Part shown: positions 61,643-64,000 of the stretch, in pieces | Layout: the number at the start of each line of letters is the position of its first letter | How positions within the stretch are numbered: the first letter of the stretch is position 1 | Origin: CAYFYS01 sp965202905 | GTDB lineage: Bacteria > Pseudomonadota > Alphaproteobacteria > MPNO01 | DNA: 64,000 nt | Reading direction: 5' to 3' | NCBI GenBank assembly: GCA_965202905.1 | Contig: OZ241868.1 | Location: 1,054,001-1,118,000 of the forward strand | Made by a program: the position numbers and the translations under genes | Notes under the pieces: model-generated | Databases searched by the model: none | What the model was told of the DNA's origin: nothing | Seen by the model: the letters and a program-made list of their open reading frames with translations, nothing else

Positions 61643-62164
61643 ATGACCGAGCAAGCCGGCGTCCGCGCCGAGACCCCGCTTGAAGACCGCCTCGCGCAAT
61701 GGCTCGACAACACGCTCGGCGTCGTGCTGGCGGTCCTGGTCTTCGCGATGATGGTGCTGACGTTCATCGACGTGGTCGGGCGGGCGGGGTTCGACCGGCC
61801 GGTGCCGGCCGGATTCGAGATCACCGAGCTGATGATGGGCTTCACCGTCTATCTCGGCCTGCCGGTCGTCTGCGCCAGGCGCGAACACATCACCATCGGG
61901 CTGCTCGATCACCTGTTCAAAGGCAACGTCAAGCGGGTCCAGCACTTCATCCTCAACGGCGTCATGGGCGTCCTGTCGCTGATCTGGGCACGGGAAGTCT
62001 GGATCCAGGGTGACTCTCTTAACGCCGCCAACGAGGAGCTGATGTTCCTCGAGATGCAGAAATCTCCCTTCGTCTACGGCATGTCGGCGCTCACGGTCGT
62101 CGCGGCCGTGATATTTCTGATCCTCGCCGGCCGCACGCTCACCGCGCCGCCGCGGGTGGGTTGA
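61643..62164 (+). CDS. dctQ: TRAP transporter small permease DctQ
   Basis: A 173-residue membrane protein with four hydrophobic helices. It contains MMVLTFIDVVGRAGFDRPVP and GFEITELMMGFTVYLGLPVV, the DctQ pattern, followed by ARREHITIGLLDHLF. ATG at 61643 is chosen; an in-frame ATG 14 codons upstream is possible. The stop is four bases before the dctM start. Confidence 0.92.
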   Translation: MTEQAGVRAETPLEDRLAQWLDNTLGVVLAVLVFAMMVLTFIDVVGRAGFDRPVPAGFEITELMMGFTVYLGLPVVCARREHITIGLLDHLFKGNVKRVQHFILNGVMGVLSLIWAREVWIQGDSLNAANEELMFLEMQKSPFVYGMSALTVVAAVIFLILAGRTLTAPPRVG

Positions 62165-62168
62165 CGGC

Positions 62169-63461
62169 ATGGAGATCGTCGCCCTCGGCTTCGTCATCCT
62201 GTTCGTACTGCTTCTCGTCCAGGTGCCGATCGCCTTTGGCATGGCGATCGTCGGCACGTTCGGATCGGCTTATTACATCGGCCTGCTCCCCTCGATCCGC
62301 AGCATCGGCAGCACCGCCACCGACATGGTGCTGCAGTACGATTTCTCTGTCCTTCCGCTGTTCATCCTGATGGGCAATTTCGTCGCGCGGTCGGGCATCA
62401 GCCAGGATCTCTACGAGGCGTCCAACCGTTGGCTGGGGCATTTCCGCGGCGGGCTCGCGATGGCGACGGTGGTTGCCTGCGGCGGCTTCAGCGCGGTCTG
62501 CGGGTCGAGCTTTGCAACCGCGGCGACGATGTCCAAGGTCGCGATGCCGCCGATGCGGAGCTTCGGCTATGCCGACAGCCTGGCCGCCGGCTCGATCGCC
62601 GCCGGCGGCACACTCGGCATCCTGATCCCGCCCTCGATCGCGCTGGTCTTCTACGGCATCATGACCGAGACCGATATCGGCCAGCTTTTCGCCGCCGGAA
62701 TCATACCGGGCATCCTCGGCATTCTCCTGTACGCCGGCGCGGTCGCGGTAGTGACCCGGATCAACCCGAAGCTCGGCCCGCCGGCCGAGGCCGCGCCGTG
62801 GGCCGAGCGCATCCGCGCGCTGCGGGGCGTCTGGGGGATGCTGGTCCTGTTCCTGATCGTCATGGGCGGGATCTATGTCGGCTGGTTCACGCCGACCGAA
62901 GCAGCCGGCATCGGCGCCATGGGCGCCTTCGTCATCGCACTTGCACGGAGGACGCTGACTTGGCGGGTGACGATCGAGATCCTGGCCGAGAGCGGGCGCA
63001 CGACCGCAATGCTGATGGCGCTGCTGATCGGCTCCTTGCTGTTCGCCAACTTCATCAACCTTTCGCGCCTCCCTAACGTCCTGGCCGACTGGTTCGAATC
63101 CGCTCAGATGGCGCCGATCTGGGTTGTGATCATGTGCGTTGCGATCTACATCGTGCTCGGCTGCATCCTGGAAAGCGTCTCGATGATGCTGCTGACGGTG
63201 CCGGTCTTCTATCCGGTCATGCAGGCGCTCGGCTTCGACCTGGTCTGGTTCGGCATCGTCGTCGTGGTGGTTATCGAGATCAGCCTGATCACACCGCCGA
63301 TCGGGCTCAATGTCTTCGTTCTCAATGCGATGCTGCCCGATATCAAGCTCACCGAGATCTTCCGCGGGGTGATTCCGTTCGTCGCGGCCGATCTGGTCCG
63401 CATCGTGCTGATCGTCTCGATCCCCGGCCTGTCGCTCTTCCTGCCGGGCTTCATGGAATGA
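62169..63461 (+). CDS. dctM: TRAP transporter large permease DctM
   Basis: A 430-residue membrane protein with about 12 helices that couples uptake to a sodium gradient. Family marks are PLFILMGNFVARSGISQDLY near residue 60, GTLGILIPPSIALVFYGIMT near 146, the SLITPPIGLNVFVLNAM segment near 374, and a C-terminal VRIVLIVSIPGLSLFLP. It completes the DctPQM set that begins at 60534. Confidence 0.95.
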   Translation: MEIVALGFVILFVLLLVQVPIAFGMAIVGTFGSAYYIGLLPSIRSIGSTATDMVLQYDFSVLPLFILMGNFVARSGISQDLYEASNRWLGHFRGGLAMATVVACGGFSAVCGSSFATAATMSKVAMPPMRSFGYADSLAAGSIAAGGTLGILIPPSIALVFYGIMTETDIGQLFAAGIIPGILGILLYAGAVAVVTRINPKLGPPAEAAPWAERIRALRGVWGMLVLFLIVMGGIYVGWFTPTEAAGIGAMGAFVIALARRTLTWRVTIEILAESGRTTAMLMALLIGSLLFANFINLSRLPNVLADWFESAQMAPIWVVIMCVAIYIVLGCILESVSMMLLTVPVFYPVMQALGFDLVWFGIVVVVVIEISLITPPIGLNVFVLNAMLPDIKLTEIFRGVIPFVAADLVRIVLIVSIPGLSLFLPGFME

Positions 63462-63568
63462 ACCGGCGGCCCGACGGCCGATCGCCCGGATGCGGAAGGC
63501 GTCGGAACGTGGACACGCGGCCGGCCGCGCCGGATAATTCGGCAGGAACATACCATGAATGGGAGGCA

Positions 63569-63755
63569 GTGGGACGGATCGTGTCGAGCCGGGCCGAAGT
63601 CAACGCCAATCCGGGCGAGTTCATCTGCACCAACGACGCCGACCTGACGCCCGCCACGCACGAGGGGGTGGACGAAAAGATCCTCGAACGGATCGTCGAC
63701 CCGGACAAGGGCCGCGCGACGACGCTGATGAAGGTCGTACCCGGTCCACGATTCA
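63569..63755 (+). pseudogene. Cupin-family dioxygenase fragment
   Basis: From a GTG at 63569 (GGAGG five bases upstream) about 62 codons read INxxxxDLTPATHEGVDEKI-type cupin start: GEFICTNDADLTPATHEG, then KGRATTLMKVVPGPRFI. This matches the N-terminal part of small ChrR/acetylacetone-dioxygenase-like cupins, which should continue with the metal-binding HxH strand. Instead the sequence meets the ATG of a chromate-transporter-like gene. The metal site is absent. Confidence 0.5.
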
Positions 63756-63757
63756 TA

Positions 63758-64000
63758 TGGCTGAGACCCTCGCGCGGTTCCGCGACTGAGCGCGCGCACG
63801 GGCGCGGACAACCCCTTCAGATGCCCGCATCCGGGTCTTTTTCGGTCTCGGGCTGACGTCGTCCGGCGGGCCGGTCGCTCATCTGGGCTATTTCCGGGAG
63901 GCTTTCGTCGTCCGCCGCCGCTGGATTGACGACGACGCCTATGCGGACCTCGTCGCGCTGCGCCAGTTCCTGCCGGGTCCGGCGTCTTCCCAGGTCGGCA
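63758..64000 (+). pseudogene. chrA: Chromate transporter (ChrA) start, frameshifted and cut by window end
   Basis: ATG at 63758 opens MAETLARFRD, a ChrA-like start, but the frame ends at a TGA after ten codons. From about 63829 another frame encodes VFFGLGLTSSGGPVAHLGYF, REAFVVRRRWIDDDAYADLV and FLPGPASSQVG, the conserved ChrA N-terminal half, and runs off the window. A stop codon at 63787-63789 and no start codon block independent translation of this frame. One frameshift near 63785-63830 explains it; a sequencing error cannot be excluded. Confidence 0.65.

Overview
The window looks like a chromosomal piece of a high-GC alphaproteobacterium, most likely free-living or host-associated and heterotrophic. 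The evidence is the tig-clpP-clpX-lon-hupB order read right to left with tRNA genes at both ends, heavy G/C third-position use, TRAP and branched-chain-amino-acid-type ABC importers, and many CoA, Rieske, TauD and amidohydrolase catabolic genes. No rRNA, CRISPR array, integrase or transposase was seen.

Left part (1-12.4 kb, mostly minus strand): a CoA-transferase/PLP-enzyme pair, tRNA-Asp and tRNA-Val, then hupB, lon, clpX, clpP and tig (protein quality control), tRNA-Leu, and an AceE/MdeB-like 2-oxoacid dehydrogenase E1 divergent from an Lrp-type regulator. From 13 to 18.7 kb there is a decayed DNA methyltransferase, an OmpR/EnvZ-type two-component system facing a Spy/CpxP-like periplasmic protein, and remnants of a xanthine-dehydrogenase-type gene and an M20 peptidase. 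From 18.8 to 25 kb come a PreA-like dehydrogenase, an MFS exporter and a three-gene aromatic catabolism operon (amidohydrolase, Rieske oxygenase, acyl-CoA ligase).

Defence island (25.1-40 kb, all minus strand): a DUF4143 ATPase; a Type III-like restriction system (res 35040-38078, mod 28808-31606); between them a DUF262/HNH protein and a coupled DUF1828/DUF1829 plus small-protein pair; and after mod a coupled ABC-type ATPase and PD-(D/E)xK-like nuclease. The last pair lies between two copies of the final ~215 bp of mod, so it looks like an inserted cassette. Several island genes have A/T-rich cores inside G/C-rich frames, as expected for exchanged recognition segments. A decayed higBA toxin-antitoxin locus and a coiled-coil protein made of 11/18-residue repeats follow.

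Right part (40.6-64 kb): a secreted lectin-like protein, then mostly catabolism and uptake. One block has a luciferase-like monooxygenase, alpha/beta hydrolase, amidohydrolase, cytosolic PBP-fold protein, TauD dioxygenase, orphan TRAP binding protein, enoyl-CoA hydratase and CaiB CoA-transferase. A second has an amidohydrolase, a NicX-like ring-opening dioxygenase coupled to an amidinohydrolase-family protein, a complete Liv-type ABC importer, a formamidase-like hydrolase and a complete TRAP transporter. A truncated cupin gene fused to the start of a broken chromate transporter ends the window.

A recurring oddity is gene decay by internal deletion: at least five loci keep recognisable beginnings and ends but have lost the middle, and another is a fusion of two truncated genes.
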